Shown: piece after piece, positions 41,604-52,813 of the stretch
Position numbering within the stretch: the stretch's first letter is position 1
Layout of the letters: the number at the start of each line of letters is the position of its first letter
The notes under the pieces: model-generated
Databases searched by the model: none
Seen by the model: the letters and a program-made list of their open reading frames with translations, nothing else
Told to the model about the DNA's origin: nothing
Position numbers and translations under genes: made by a program
DNA from: Salinicola acroporae
Lineage (GTDB): Bacteria > Pseudomonadota > Gammaproteobacteria > Pseudomonadales > Halomonadaceae
Length of the DNA stretch: 64,000 nucleotides
Assembly (NCBI RefSeq): GCF_003206615.1
Contig: NZ_PZJW01000002.1
Location: 148,016 to 212,015, forward strand
Reading direction: 5' to 3'

Positions 41604-42785
41604 ATGCCCCAAGCGTCAATGACGACCGCGCCCTCCGACACGCTGACGCTGGCACTGGAGCTGCTCAAGCGACCGTCGGTGACGCCGGACGATCACGGCT
41701 GCCAGGCGCTGATGATCGACCGCCTGGAACGCATCGGCTTCCAGATCGAACGGATGTCGATCGGCGGCATCGACAACTTCTGGGCCACCCGGGGCCAGCA
41801 CGGCCCGATGCTCGCCTTTGCCGGCCATACCGACGTGGTGCCCAGCGGGCCGGAAAGCGAGTGGCAGTACCCGCCATTCGAGCCGCGCATTGATGAGTCC
41901 GGCTTTCTCTGCGGGCGAGGGGCCGCCGACATGAAAGGCAGCCTGGCGTCAATGGTGACGGCCGTCGAGCGCTTCGTCGCCGCCCATCCGGACCACCACG
42001 GCAGAATCGCGTTCCTGATCACCGCCGACGAGGAAGGCCCGGCGGTACACGGCACCCGGGCCGTGGTGGAGCGACTGCGCGAGCGTCACGAGCCGCTGGA
42101 CTACTGCATCGTCGGCGAGCCCTCCTCTACCAGCCATCTGGGCGACGTGATCAAGAACGGCCGCCGCGGATCGCTGGGCGGGGTGCTCCGGGTACGCGGC
42201 ATTCAGGGCCACGTGGCCTATCCACAACTGGCCCGCAACCCGATTCATCAGGCGCTGTCGCTCCTGTCCGAACTGGTCGACGAGCCCTGGGACGCCGGCA
42301 ACGACTTCTTCCCCGCGACCAGCTTCCAGATCTCCAACCTGCATGCAGGAACCGGTGCCACCAATGTCGTTCCCGGCGAACTGGAGGTGACCTTCAACTT
42401 TCGCTACTCCAGCGAGGTCACCCAGCTCCAGTTGCGTGAACGGGTCGAGCGCAAACTGGCCGCCCACGGGCTCGACTACCAGCTCGACTGGACCCTCAAC
42501 GGCGAACCTTTCCTGACCGCGGAGGGAGAGCTCCTCGAGGCGGCGCGATGTGCCTGCGAGGCGATCACCGGGCATCGCCCGACGCTTTCCACCTCTGGCG
42601 GCACCTCGGACGGGCGCTTCATTGCTACACTGGGCACGCAGGTGATCGAGCTGGGCCCTGTCAATGCCACCATCCACCAGGTCAACGAACGCATCCGTGC
42701 CGACGACCTCGATACCCTGAGCCGCATCTACGAGACGACACTCGAGCGGCTGTTCGCCAGAGGAACCCATGGAGCGCTTTCCTGA
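41604..42785 (+). CDS. dapE: Succinyl-diaminopimelate desuccinylase
   Basis: Removes succinate from N-succinyl-LL-diaminopimelate, a zinc M20 peptidase-fold enzyme. The 393-residue protein has [11 protein letters not shown] (first metal His and Asp), [15 protein letters not shown] (bridging Asp), [13 protein letters not shown] (catalytic Glu), IVGEPSS and the C-terminal [13 protein letters not shown]. The ATG at 41604 has GGAGA eight bases upstream; five codons on, a second ATG gives a tighter fit. The next gene begins inside its last 17 bases. Confidence 0.96.
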   Translation: MPQASMTTAPSDTLTLALELLKRPSVTPDDHGCQALMIDRLERIGFQIERMSIGGIDNFWATRGQHGPMLAFAGHTDVVPSGPESEWQYPPFEPRIDESGFLCGRGAADMKGSLASMVTAVERFVAAHPDHHGRIAFLITADEEGPAVHGTRAVVERLRERHEPLDYCIVGEPSSTSHLGDVIKNGRRGSLGGVLRVRGIQGHVAYPQLARNPIHQALSLLSELVDEPWDAGNDFFPATSFQISNLHAGTGATNVVPGELEVTFNFRYSSEVTQLQLRERVERKLAAHGLDYQLDWTLNGEPFLTAEGELLEAARCACEAITGHRPTLSTSGGTSDGRFIATLGTQVIELGPVNATIHQVNERIRADDLDTLSRIYETTLERLFARGTHGALS

Positions 42786-43161
42786 TATCGAAATCTATCT
42801 GGCCGTCGCCGACGTCGAAGCCATCACCCAGTGGCTGCGTCAGGCTCTCGGCGACGGTGACCTGACGCTGGACCGGGCCGGCAAGGGGATCTGGCGTGGC
42901 AGGGCCGCCGGCGCCGAGCAGGGTATCGGCATCATGCTGGTCGAACGCGCCGCCGATGGTTACGCCAGCCTCTGGTTCGACTGCGACGCCACTCCCTGGC
43001 CCAGGGATACCGACTGCGCGCGCGACGCTGCTCGCGAGCTGGGCTGCGAGGCCCGCTGTTCGCTGGGTGGCTGGCAACCCGGTGACGATCCCGACCGGTT
43101 CTGGCAGGTAACCCCGGACGGTCACGAGCACACCATAGAGTGGCCCGACTCGGGCCGCTGA
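42769..43161 (+). CDS. Uncharacterised 130-residue protein overlapping dapE
   Basis: No family recognised. The acidic 130-residue protein has a good ribosome site (AGAGGA) and starts 17 bases before the dapE stop, so it is coupled to dapE. It has no signal peptide or membrane helix. The strand-helix opening ([21 protein letters not shown]) and the ending [14 protein letters not shown] look a little like a glyoxalase/VOC fold, but metal ligands are not clear. Six Trp and three Cys are spread through the chain. Coupling to dapE suggests a role linked to lysine or cell-wall precursor supply, which is inference only. Confidence 0.75.
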   Translation: MERFPDIEIYLAVADVEAITQWLRQALGDGDLTLDRAGKGIWRGRAAGAEQGIGIMLVERAADGYASLWFDCDATPWPRDTDCARDAARELGCEARCSLGGWQPGDDPDRFWQVTPDGHEHTIEWPDSGR

Positions 43162-43210
43162 CCACGCCGTCGCCGCCGGAACGCGGCCGATCTGACAGGG
43201 AGTCACCCAC

Positions 43211-44146
43211 ATGGCGGAATCCAAGCCAGTCATCTATGCCGCCATGGGCGGCAATCTGCTCATCGCAGTCACCAAGTTCGTTGCGGCCGCGATCACCGGC
43301 AGCTCCGCCATGCTCTCAGAGGGCATCCACTCGTTGGTGGACACCGGCAACCAGATTCTGCTGCTGCTGGGAATGAAGCGGGCCAAGCGACCACCGAGCC
43401 CTCAATTTCCGTTCGGCCACGGCAAGGAGGTCTACTTCTGGAGCTTCGTGGTCGCGCTGCTGATCTTCGCGATCGGCTCCGGCGTCTCGCTCTACGAGGG
43501 TGTGATCCACGTCCTGCACCCCGAACCGATCGAGTCACCATTGGTCAACTATGTCGTGCTCGGCCTGGGTATCCTGTTCGAGGGCGCCTCCTGGGCGTTC
43601 GCGCTCAACGAGTTCCGCAAGACCAAGGGCAAGTGGGGCTACGTCGAGGCGGTACAGCGCGGCAAGGACCCGTCCATGTTCGTGGTGATCTTCGAGGACT
43701 CCGCAGCGCTGCTAGGGTTGATGGTCGCGCTCGCCGGGGTTGCCTTGTCGCAGTGGACCGGCATCCTGCTGTTCGATGGCATCGCTTCGATCATCATCGG
43801 ACTGCTGCTCGGCGGCACGGCCATCTGGCTGGCCATGGAGACCAAGAGCCTGCTGATAGGAGAAAGCGCCAACCAGCACGTGGTCGAGAGTATTCGCCAG
43901 TTGGCGGGAGATGCCGATGGCGTCGAGGGCGTCAACGAAGTCCTGACCATGCACATGGGCCCCAACTTCATCCTGGTCAACCTCAGCGTTCGCTTTGCTC
44001 GCGGCGCCACGGCGGAGCGCATCGAGCGTGCCATCGCCAAGCTCGACCGGGAGATCAAGCAGGCCCACGATGGCGTCAAGCGGGTATTCGTCGAGGCCGA
44101 GGCGCGCGCGGGGGTCGACGAGACGCCATCGGCCTCCGGGGCGTGA
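43211..44146 (+). CDS. Cation diffusion facilitator (CDF) metal transporter
   Basis: An inner-membrane metal/proton antiporter of the CDF family, most likely exporting zinc or another divalent metal. The 311-residue protein has about six helices: NLLIAVTKFVAAAITGSSAML, then HSLVD in helix 2 as metal site, PFGHGKEVYFWSFVVALLIF, helix 5 with EDSAALLGLMVAL and helix 6 with DGIASIIIGLLLG, and a cytoplasmic C-terminal domain (about 215-300). The helix-5 site has Glu-Asp rather than HxxxD, like the SLC30A9-related subgroup. Its ribosome site is AGGGAG. It is a single gene ending in a clear terminator. Confidence 0.9.
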   Translation: MAESKPVIYAAMGGNLLIAVTKFVAAAITGSSAMLSEGIHSLVDTGNQILLLLGMKRAKRPPSPQFPFGHGKEVYFWSFVVALLIFAIGSGVSLYEGVIHVLHPEPIESPLVNYVVLGLGILFEGASWAFALNEFRKTKGKWGYVEAVQRGKDPSMFVVIFEDSAALLGLMVALAGVALSQWTGILLFDGIASIIIGLLLGGTAIWLAMETKSLLIGESANQHVVESIRQLAGDADGVEGVNEVLTMHMGPNFILVNLSVRFARGATAERIERAIAKLDREIKQAHDGVKRVFVEAEARAGVDETPSASGA

Positions 44147-44156
44147 ACAGAAAACG

Positions 44157-44190
44157 AAAAACCCCCGAAGGCAAGCCTCCGGGGGTTTCG
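44157..44190. terminator. Terminator between CDF gene and cold-shock gene
   Basis: AAAACCCCCG (from 44158) pairs with CGGGGGTTT (to 44188), with an inner AGGC/GCCT stem separated by one mismatch. T-rich or A-rich ends on both sides suit a bidirectional terminator for the two convergent genes. Confidence 0.75.
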
Positions 44191-44209
44191 GGCACTCCAG
44201 CCGCGGCTG

Positions 44210-44692
44210 TCAGGTGATGACGGTCACGTCGTCTGCCTGCAGTCCGCGGTCATTCTCGATCACGTGGTAACGCACCTTCTGCCCTTCGGCGAGCGTCCGG
44301 TGGCCCTTGCCCCGAATCGCCCGAAAGTGCACGAACACGTCCTCACCGTCGGCCCGCGTGATGAAGCCATAGCCCTTGTTGACATTGAACCATTTGACTT
44401 CACCCAGCTCGCGATCGTCGTTCTCCACGTCCGCCAGCATGGCAGCCGTGACCGCGCGCGGGGTCGCTGGCGCCAGCAGCGCCATGGCCAGCGTGCCCAG
44501 CCAAAGCACGATGAAGACGGCGATCACCGTCGCCCCATACATCGCCGAGACACCTTCCACGTTCAAGAACCAGGTCAGGTCGGTGGCCAGCATGCTGCTG
44601 ATCAGCGTGATCAAAAGACCGATCAGCAATGGCGAGGGTATCGAGAGGAGTAGACTGATCAGCGTACAACGCAAAATTACCTTGCTATTCAT
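44210..44692 (-). CDS. Membrane-anchored cold-shock-domain protein
   Basis: A 160-residue protein that joins two N-terminal membrane helices (about 8-36 and 52-78) to a C-terminal cold-shock domain (about 96-160). The CSD has GEVKWFNVNKGYGFITRADGEDVFVHFRAI, containing both nucleic-acid motifs KGYGFI (RNP1) and VFVHF (RNP2). Free Csp proteins are about 70 residues and cytoplasmic; this one should display the domain at the inner face of the inner membrane. It might bind RNA or single-stranded DNA there. It faces the CDF gene convergently and slyX divergently. Related two-domain proteins are annotated in gammaproteobacteria, but I know no firm function. Confidence 0.85.
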   Translation of the reverse strand: MNSKVILRCTLISLLLSIPSPLLIGLLITLISSMLATDLTWFLNVEGVSAMYGATVIAVFIVLWLGTLAMALLAPATPRAVTAAMLADVENDDRELGEVKWFNVNKGYGFITRADGEDVFVHFRAIRGKGHRTLAEGQKVRYHVIENDRGLQADDVTVIT

Positions 44693-44778
44693 GGATTCTC
44701 ATATCTCTAGACGTCGGAACAAGGAAAACGTACCGCGCCTTCTCAACAACGCGGAAACGGTCTTCATACCCAATATCG

Positions 44779-44820
44779 TTAATCGACTTTCACTAACTAT
44801 TAATCGACTTTTACTAACTA
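44779..44820. repeat. Tandem 21-bp repeat upstream of slyX
   Basis: Two adjacent 21-bp copies of TTAATCGACTTT-(C/T)... ending ACTAACTA, differing at one base (position 13, C or T), in AT-rich sequence between the cold-shock and slyX genes. Spacing of two helical turns is typical of a tandem operator. It ends 12 bp before the slyX start. Confidence 0.6.
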
Positions 44821-44832
44821 AAGGTGCCGTGA

Positions 44833-45111
44833 ATGGAAGATGACACACAGCGTCGGCAGTCTAGCACGGTCGAGACGTCCTCGCGTACGACCTCGGAAGC
44901 TCGCCTCGATGCACTCGAGAGCCGCTTGACGTTTCAGGAAGATTGGCTGGAAACCCTCGACCGCCTGGTGAGACAGCAGGCGACCGAGCTCGAGCGGCTA
45001 GGCCGCGTCAATGCGCTGATGCGCGAGCGGCTCAGCGAACAGCGCCAGGCCATCGACGAGCTGGGCGGCGAGATGCCACGCCCCGAGGACGAGCTGCCGC
45101 CGCACTACTGA
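44833..45111 (+). CDS. slyX: SlyX family protein
   Basis: A small coiled-coil protein of unknown function. The 92-residue chain has a low-complexity Ser/Thr/Arg start, then EARLDALESRLTFQEDWLETLDRLV with the SlyX signature and a coiled coil over about residues 22-75, and the conserved ending LPPHY. It is 20 residues longer than E. coli SlyX at the N terminus. The ribosome site AAAGGTG lies 6-8 bases before the ATG. A hairpin follows. Confidence 0.9.
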   Translation: MEDDTQRRQSSTVETSSRTTSEARLDALESRLTFQEDWLETLDRLVRQQATELERLGRVNALMRERLSEQRQAIDELGGEMPRPEDELPPHY

Positions 45112-45144
45112 TCACGATCGCCGCCGTTCACCGCCCTGACGCAA

Positions 45145-45170
45145 CGAAGCCCGGCATCGGCCGGGCTTCG
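45145..45170. terminator. Hairpin between convergent slyX and trxB
   Basis: An 11-bp perfect stem (CGAAGCCCGGC and complement) with an ATCG loop in the 81-bp convergent gap. The T run is missing, so strength is uncertain. Confidence 0.6.
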
Positions 45171-45192
45171 TCGTGGGCGGAGATGGCCTGCC

Positions 45193-46158
<966 letters not shown>

Positions 46159-46199
46159 TCAGATCAACGATTCGGTTGGCGTGTATCGCTATTCGACAC

Positions 46200-46235
46200 C
46201 CTGTGGCATGTCCCGGACCCGAGCCATGCCACAGG
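46200..46235 (-). promoter_or_regulatory. Inverted repeat upstream of trxB
   Basis: CCTGTGGCATG (46200-46210) and its exact complement CATGCCACAGG (46225-46235) enclose 14 bases, 54 bp before the trxB start. The arms spaced like this could be an operator or an RNA hairpin in the leader. No regulator was identified. Confidence 0.45.
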
Positions 46236-46270
46236 ACACCGCGATAGGCGAGCATGATACCAGAAACGAC

Positions 46271-46295
46271 AGAGGCGGCCCGACGGGCCGCCTCT
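46271..46295 (-). terminator. Terminator after the peroxiredoxin gene
   Basis: An 11-bp perfect stem (AGAGGCGGCCC and complement) with a 3-base loop, 14 bp past the peroxiredoxin stop; on the minus strand it is followed by GTCGTTTCTGG. Confidence 0.7.
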
Positions 46296-46308
46296 GACAT
46301 CGTGCCGC

Positions 46309-46911
46309 TTACAGGTTGCCGGCGTAGGTGCCCAGGTACTTGGCCACGCCTTCGGCGGTGTCCTTCATACCTTCCTGGCCCTCTTCCCAGCCCGCCGGGC
46401 AGACTTCGCCGTGGGTCTGATGGTACTTGAGTGCCTTGACCATGCGCAGCATCTCGTCGACGTTGCGGCCCAGCGGCAGGTTGTTGACCGTCTGGTGCTG
46501 GACGACGCCATCTTCATCGATCAGGAAGGAAGCGCGCAGTGCGACGCCGGCTTCCGGGTGCTCGATGCCGTAGGCCTGGCAAATCTCGTGCTTGACGTCG
46601 GCCACGACAGGGAAGCCGACTTCACCGATGCCACCCGCGTCCGGCGAGGTCTTGCGCCAGGCGTGGTGCGTGTACTGGGAGTCGATGGAGGCACCGATCA
46701 CTTCGACGCCGAGTTCCTTGAACTTCGCCAGACGATTGTCGTGGGCGATGATCTCGGACGGGCAGACGAAGGTGAAGTCCAGCGGCCAGAAGAACAGCAC
46801 GCGTAGCTTGCCGTTGCTGTCGGACAGTCGGAAGTCATCCTTGATGGAGCCATCCGGCATCACGGCGGCAGTTTCGAAATCCGGGGCTTGGCGTCCTACG
46901 AGTACGCTCAT
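46309..46911 (-). CDS. 2-Cys peroxiredoxin (AhpC/Prx1 type)
   Basis: Reduces hydrogen peroxide and organic hydroperoxides with a thiol partner. The 200-residue protein has the peroxidatic Cys in FWPLDFTFVCPSE (about residue 50) and the resolving Cys in HGEVCPAGWEEG (about 170). The ATG at 46911 has ACAGGAG seven bases upstream; the frame goes 12 codons further back without support. A tetrad resembling an OxyR site lies 80-116 bp upstream (46991-47027). Thioredoxin reductase is the next gene, a sensible electron source through thioredoxin. Confidence 0.94.
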   Translation of the reverse strand: MSVLVGRQAPDFETAAVMPDGSIKDDFRLSDSNGKLRVLFFWPLDFTFVCPSEIIAHDNRLAKFKELGVEVIGASIDSQYTHHAWRKTSPDAGGIGEVGFPVVADVKHEICQAYGIEHPEAGVALRASFLIDEDGVVQHQTVNNLPLGRNVDEMLRMVKALKYHQTHGEVCPAGWEEGQEGMKDTAEGVAKYLGTYAGNL

Positions 46912-46990
46912 TGGCATCTCCTGTGTTGAGTCGTTGTGTGGTGGCAAATGGTGAAGTGGCTAGACTAAAGACTAACCACTGATGGGCCAA

Positions 46991-47027
46991 TTTGATTGGC
47001 GTAATGAATCATATAGCAATTGACTAT
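46991..47027 (-). promoter_or_regulatory. Candidate OxyR site upstream of the peroxiredoxin
   Basis: The minus strand reads ATAG-N7-CTAT-N7-ATTA-N7-CAAA. The OxyR pattern is ATAG-N7-CTAT-N7-ATAG-N7-CTAT. The first half is perfect, the second half degenerate, and the spacing is exact. The position suits an activator site. Confidence 0.55.
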
Positions 47028-47060
47028 CAAATCTCGTTGCGCGCGCTATCAAACCGGGAC

Positions 47061-47267
47061 CTATACCACGTCGTCGTCGCTGGCCAGCGTCACCCCTTCC
47101 AGTTCCCCGGAAAGCGTTGTCTCCACCACGACATGGATCGGCTGGCAGCAGATGGCGCAATCCTCCCAGGTGTCGTAGCCGCCTGCGCTCAAATCCAGCA
47201 ACAAGGAAAAGGGGGCATCACAGTACGGACAGTGAACGGGCCAATCGATGAGCGAATCCTGTGCCAT
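47061..47267 (-). CDS. CPXCG-motif cysteine-rich protein
   Basis: A 68-residue protein of the CPXCG family of unknown function. The first knuckle is WPVHCPYCDAPFSLLLDLSAG and the second is DCAICCQPIHVVVE, two CxxC pairs expected to bind zinc. The ending is acidic (SDDDVV). It has no signal peptide. It lies upstream of the peroxiredoxin on the same strand; the gap holds the OxyR-like site, so they are probably separate units. Confidence 0.88.
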   Translation of the reverse strand: MAQDSLIDWPVHCPYCDAPFSLLLDLSAGGYDTWEDCAICCQPIHVVVETTLSGELEGVTLASDDDVV

Positions 47268-47658
47268 GGGTTACCTCCGGCCCGACGCTTGACCTGCAGA
47301 GTGTCTCTCCACCAACTACGCTGGAGTTGGTGGCGATCGGATACGCTTTCAAGGCCACACCGGACGATAGTCGTGAAGCATCCAATTGAAAATGCATGTT
47401 ATCGTGCCCATGATGATTGTCGACAACCTGTTCGTCCGGCAGTCGCGGGGGTGATGCCGACGACTATCGAGCCTCTCGCGAGACCCGCTTCGGCGTGGCA
47501 GCGAAGTCCAGACAAATTCAGACACAAGAGCGGTGTACAGACACCCCATCGAAGGCGGTCGACAGCCGGGAACGCTGTCGGATCGTGGCTACGGAACCTG
47601 ACAGGCTGGCTGGTGCCGATCATCGAGACCAGCCGCCGCCATGAGGAGGATAACCCTG
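47268..47658. other. Gene-free 391 bp before acnA
   Basis: No convincing gene. The stretch holds a promoter candidate and palindrome for acnA at 47386-47426, then a leader of about 230 bases to the acnA start with GAGGAGG as ribosome site. Short open frames on both strands have no recognised family. Confidence 0.6.
47386..47426 (+). promoter_or_regulatory. acnA promoter with GntR-type palindrome
   Basis: TTGAAA (47386-47391), 17 bases, CATGAT (47409-47414) form a fair sigma-70 promoter. Directly after it TTGTCGACAA (47417-47426) is a perfect 10-bp palindrome, the core of sites bound by FadR-subfamily GntR repressors such as PdhR/LldR and the Pseudomonas methylcitrate regulator. Overlap with the likely start of transcription suggests repression. 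Confidence 0.5.
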
Positions 47659-50421
<2,763 letters not shown>

Positions 50422-50454
50422 GCGCGCAGCGCATCGTTTGCACAGAAGGCAGCG

Positions 50455-50481
50455 AAGCCCCACCGATCGGTGGGGCTTTTT
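50455..50481 (+). terminator. Intrinsic terminator of acnA
   Basis: AAGCCCCACC-GATC-GGTGGGGCTT followed by TTT, a 10-bp perfect stem with a T run, 34 bp after the acnA stop. Confidence 0.9.
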
Positions 50482-50611
50482 CGTGGATCCTGTGCCAAAC
50501 GGACGAGGCGACTCATTTCATCTCCTCGTATTTACCACTGACCGGGCACCAACCTCCCTTCTGCTCATGGTCGTGAGGGGCAAGCCCCTCACACTCCCCT
50601 TCTTGACGCAG

Positions 50612-50743
50612 CGCAATAGCGAAACCCTGAACGCAGTCACGCTGAAGTCGGGTCGGCGCAAAAGGGCATCCTGCCCAACGCGCCTCTTGCGACATCCATG
50701 TCGCAAGACCCGATTCATCGCTCCCGCGTTCAGCGCTATTGCG
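50612..50743. repeat. Nested 130-bp palindromic element
   Basis: A set of concentric inverted segments: CGCAATAGCG (50612) with CGCTATTGCG (50734), CTGAACGC (50627) with GCGTTCAG (50726), TCGGGTC near 50648 with GACCCGA near 50707, and a central perfect 11-bp hairpin TCTTGCGACAT-CC-ATGTCGCAAGA (50685-50708). An open frame through it has no protein character. The whole could fold as one long arm in DNA or RNA. Confidence 0.65.
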
Positions 50744-50794
50744 GAGGCGTCGAAGGCTGCCACCTCTCGAGCGTGGAGAGAAATATCCATCAAC

Positions 50795-50826
50795 GAACAA
50801 GCCCCGCTCTCGGGCGGGGCTTGTTC
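50795..50826. terminator. Terminator after maeA
   Basis: A 13-bp perfect stem GAACAAGCCCCGC / GCGGGGCTTGTTC with a 6-base loop, 28 bp past the maeA stop on the minus strand. Its left arm reads as a T/A-containing end in both directions. Confidence 0.75.
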
Positions 50827-50846
50827 GTAGCTCGTAGCTCGTCGCT
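50826..50846. repeat. Heptanucleotide tandem repeat CGTAGCT
   Basis: Two exact copies of CGTAGCT followed by CGTCGCT, abutting the maeA terminator. Related heptamers recur at 54149 and 54306. Confidence 0.6.
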
Positions 50847-50853
50847 CACGACA

Positions 50854-52536
50854 TCAGATCGAACGCCGACGATACTGCCGATAGCGCGGATACCAGAAGT
50901 GGCCATGGATCGCATCCCACAGCACTTCGTCGCTGGAGGAGAGCGCGACGCCATCCTGCTGGGCCTGCTTGCCGACGGCGAAGGCGATCAGTTGGCTGAT
51001 CTCGCGGATGTCGCCAAGCGCCGGTAGCAGCGCTCCTTCGCCGGTCTTTACGATCGGCGCGCTGTCGGCGAGCGCATTGGACGCCGCCATCAGCATGTTA
51101 TCGGTGACACGCGTCGCATTGGCGGCTATCACGCCAAGGCCGATGCCCGGGAAGATGTAGGAGTTGTTGCACTGGGCAATGGGGATCGTGCGACCGTCGA
51201 TCTCCACCGGCGGGAACGGACTCCCCGTCGCCACCATCGCCTGGCCGTTGGTCCACGCCAGTACGTCCTGCGGAACCGCCTCGACCTTGGAGGTGGGGTT
51301 GGAGAGCGGCATGATCAGCGGATTCTCGCAGTTGGCGTTGAGCGTCTTGATCACTTCCTCGGTGAACAGGCCGCGCTGGCCGGAAACGCCGATCAGTATG
51401 GTCGGCTTGGCATTGCGGACCACGTCGAGCAACAGGCGGGTATCACTGTCAAAGCGCAACTCGGCGGGATCGTGGGCGAGCCGCTGCTGGAAGCTGTGCA
51501 GCCCCTCCATGTCGGTGGTCAGCAGGCCATCCTTGTCGACCATGAAGATGCGTTTTCTGGCGTCGGCTTCCGACAAGCCTTCGCGCGTCATCGCGATGAC
51601 GATCTGCTCGGCGATACCGCAGCCAGCGGACCCAGCCCCGGCGAAGGTGATCGTCTGCTCGCTGAGCTTGGCGTTCTTGGCCTTGCACGACGCCAGCAAC
51701 GTCGCCACGCAGACCGAGGCGGTGCCCTGGATATCGTCGTTGAAACAGCAGAGCTCGTCCCGATAACGCTCCAGCAGCGGCATCGCGTTGGTCAGGGCGA
51801 AATCCTCGAATTGCAGCAGCACGTTGGGCCAGCGAGCCTTCAGCGCCTCCATGAACAGGGTGATGAACTCGGCATATTCATCCGGCGACACGCGTTTGTG
51901 ACGCCAGCCCATGTACATCGGATCGTCGAGCAGCTTCTGGTTGTTGGTACCGACATCCAGCGTGATCGGCAGCGTGTAGGCCGGGCTGATGCCACCACAG
52001 GCAGTATAGAGCGAGAGCTTGCCGATCGGGATGCCCATCCCGCCGATGCCCTGATCGCCGAGGCCGAGGATGCGCTCTCCGTCGGTGACCACGATCACGC
52101 GCACCTTGTCCTTGGTCGCACTGCGCAGGATGTCGTCCATCCGATGGCGGTCGGGATAAGAGATGAACAGGCCGCGATGGTTGCGATAGATATTGGAAAA
52201 CTCTTCGCACGCCTCGCCCACCGTCGGGGTATAGATGATCGGCAGCATCTCCTCGAGATGCTCTTCCAGCAGACGGAAGAACAACGTCTCGTTGTCGTCC
52301 TGGATCGCCCGCAGATAGATATGCTTGTCGAGGTTGTTCTGGCACAGGGTGTACTGGTGATAGGCCCGTTCGAGCTGCTCTTCGATGCTCTCGACGTTCT
52401 GCGGCAGCAAGCCCACCAGATTGAACTCGACCCGTTCGTCACGGGTAAAGGCGCTACCCTTGTTGAGCAGCGGTGTTTCCAGCAGCGACGGTCCGGCGTA
52501 GGGAATGTAAAGCGGGCGCTTGGCGTGATCGGACAT
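50854..52536 (-). CDS. maeA: NAD-dependent malic enzyme
   Basis: Oxidatively decarboxylates malate to pyruvate, making NADH. The 560-residue protein is the SfcA/MaeA type (E. coli 565). It has [90 protein letters not shown] with metal ligands, [12 protein letters not shown] and the NAD motif [15 protein letters not shown]. Facing acnA, it joins TCA intermediates to pyruvate. Its upstream 277 bp to the YeeE-like gene hold no other feature I can support. Confidence 0.96.
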   Translation of the reverse strand: MSDHAKRPLYIPYAGPSLLETPLLNKGSAFTRDERVEFNLVGLLPQNVESIEEQLERAYHQYTLCQNNLDKHIYLRAIQDDNETLFFRLLEEHLEEMLPIIYTPTVGEACEEFSNIYRNHRGLFISYPDRHRMDDILRSATKDKVRVIVVTDGERILGLGDQGIGGMGIPIGKLSLYTACGGISPAYTLPITLDVGTNNQKLLDDPMYMGWRHKRVSPDEYAEFITLFMEALKARWPNVLLQFEDFALTNAMPLLERYRDELCCFNDDIQGTASVCVATLLASCKAKNAKLSEQTITFAGAGSAGCGIAEQIVIAMTREGLSEADARKRIFMVDKDGLLTTDMEGLHSFQQRLAHDPAELRFDSDTRLLLDVVRNAKPTILIGVSGQRGLFTEEVIKTLNANCENPLIMPLSNPTSKVEAVPQDVLAWTNGQAMVATGSPFPPVEIDGRTIPIAQCNNSYIFPGIGLGVIAANATRVTDNMLMAASNALADSAPIVKTGEGALLPALGDIREISQLIAFAVGKQAQQDGVALSSSDEVLWDAIHGHFWYPRYRQYRRRSI

Positions 52537-52813
52537 GAATCGACTCTCGCGGTAACCAACGAATGAAACGCGCCTGTCGGACGGGCGATCTCACCGGTCG
52601 TTGGTGCGGGCCCGATGGCGCATTGTCGTTATCGACCGTGCGGCTGCCACGCAACCGGACGGACGCCCCGGAGGAGACGAAGCCGACCGGGGCCGACCAG
52701 TATGCCATCTGCCGCCGCCGATGGCATGTCTGCCATGGCCCCCCTTACCAAAGACGTAACGGCGCACGACAAGCCCCGCCGTGGCGAAGCTTATCGGGTC
52801 GCGACCCGGTCGC

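Noticed and set aside
50438..50830. A 130-codon plus-strand frame between acnA and maeA
   Set aside because: It runs through a terminator and a nested palindrome, and its composition (Arg/Ser/Ala) looks non-coding. Better explained as a repeat element.
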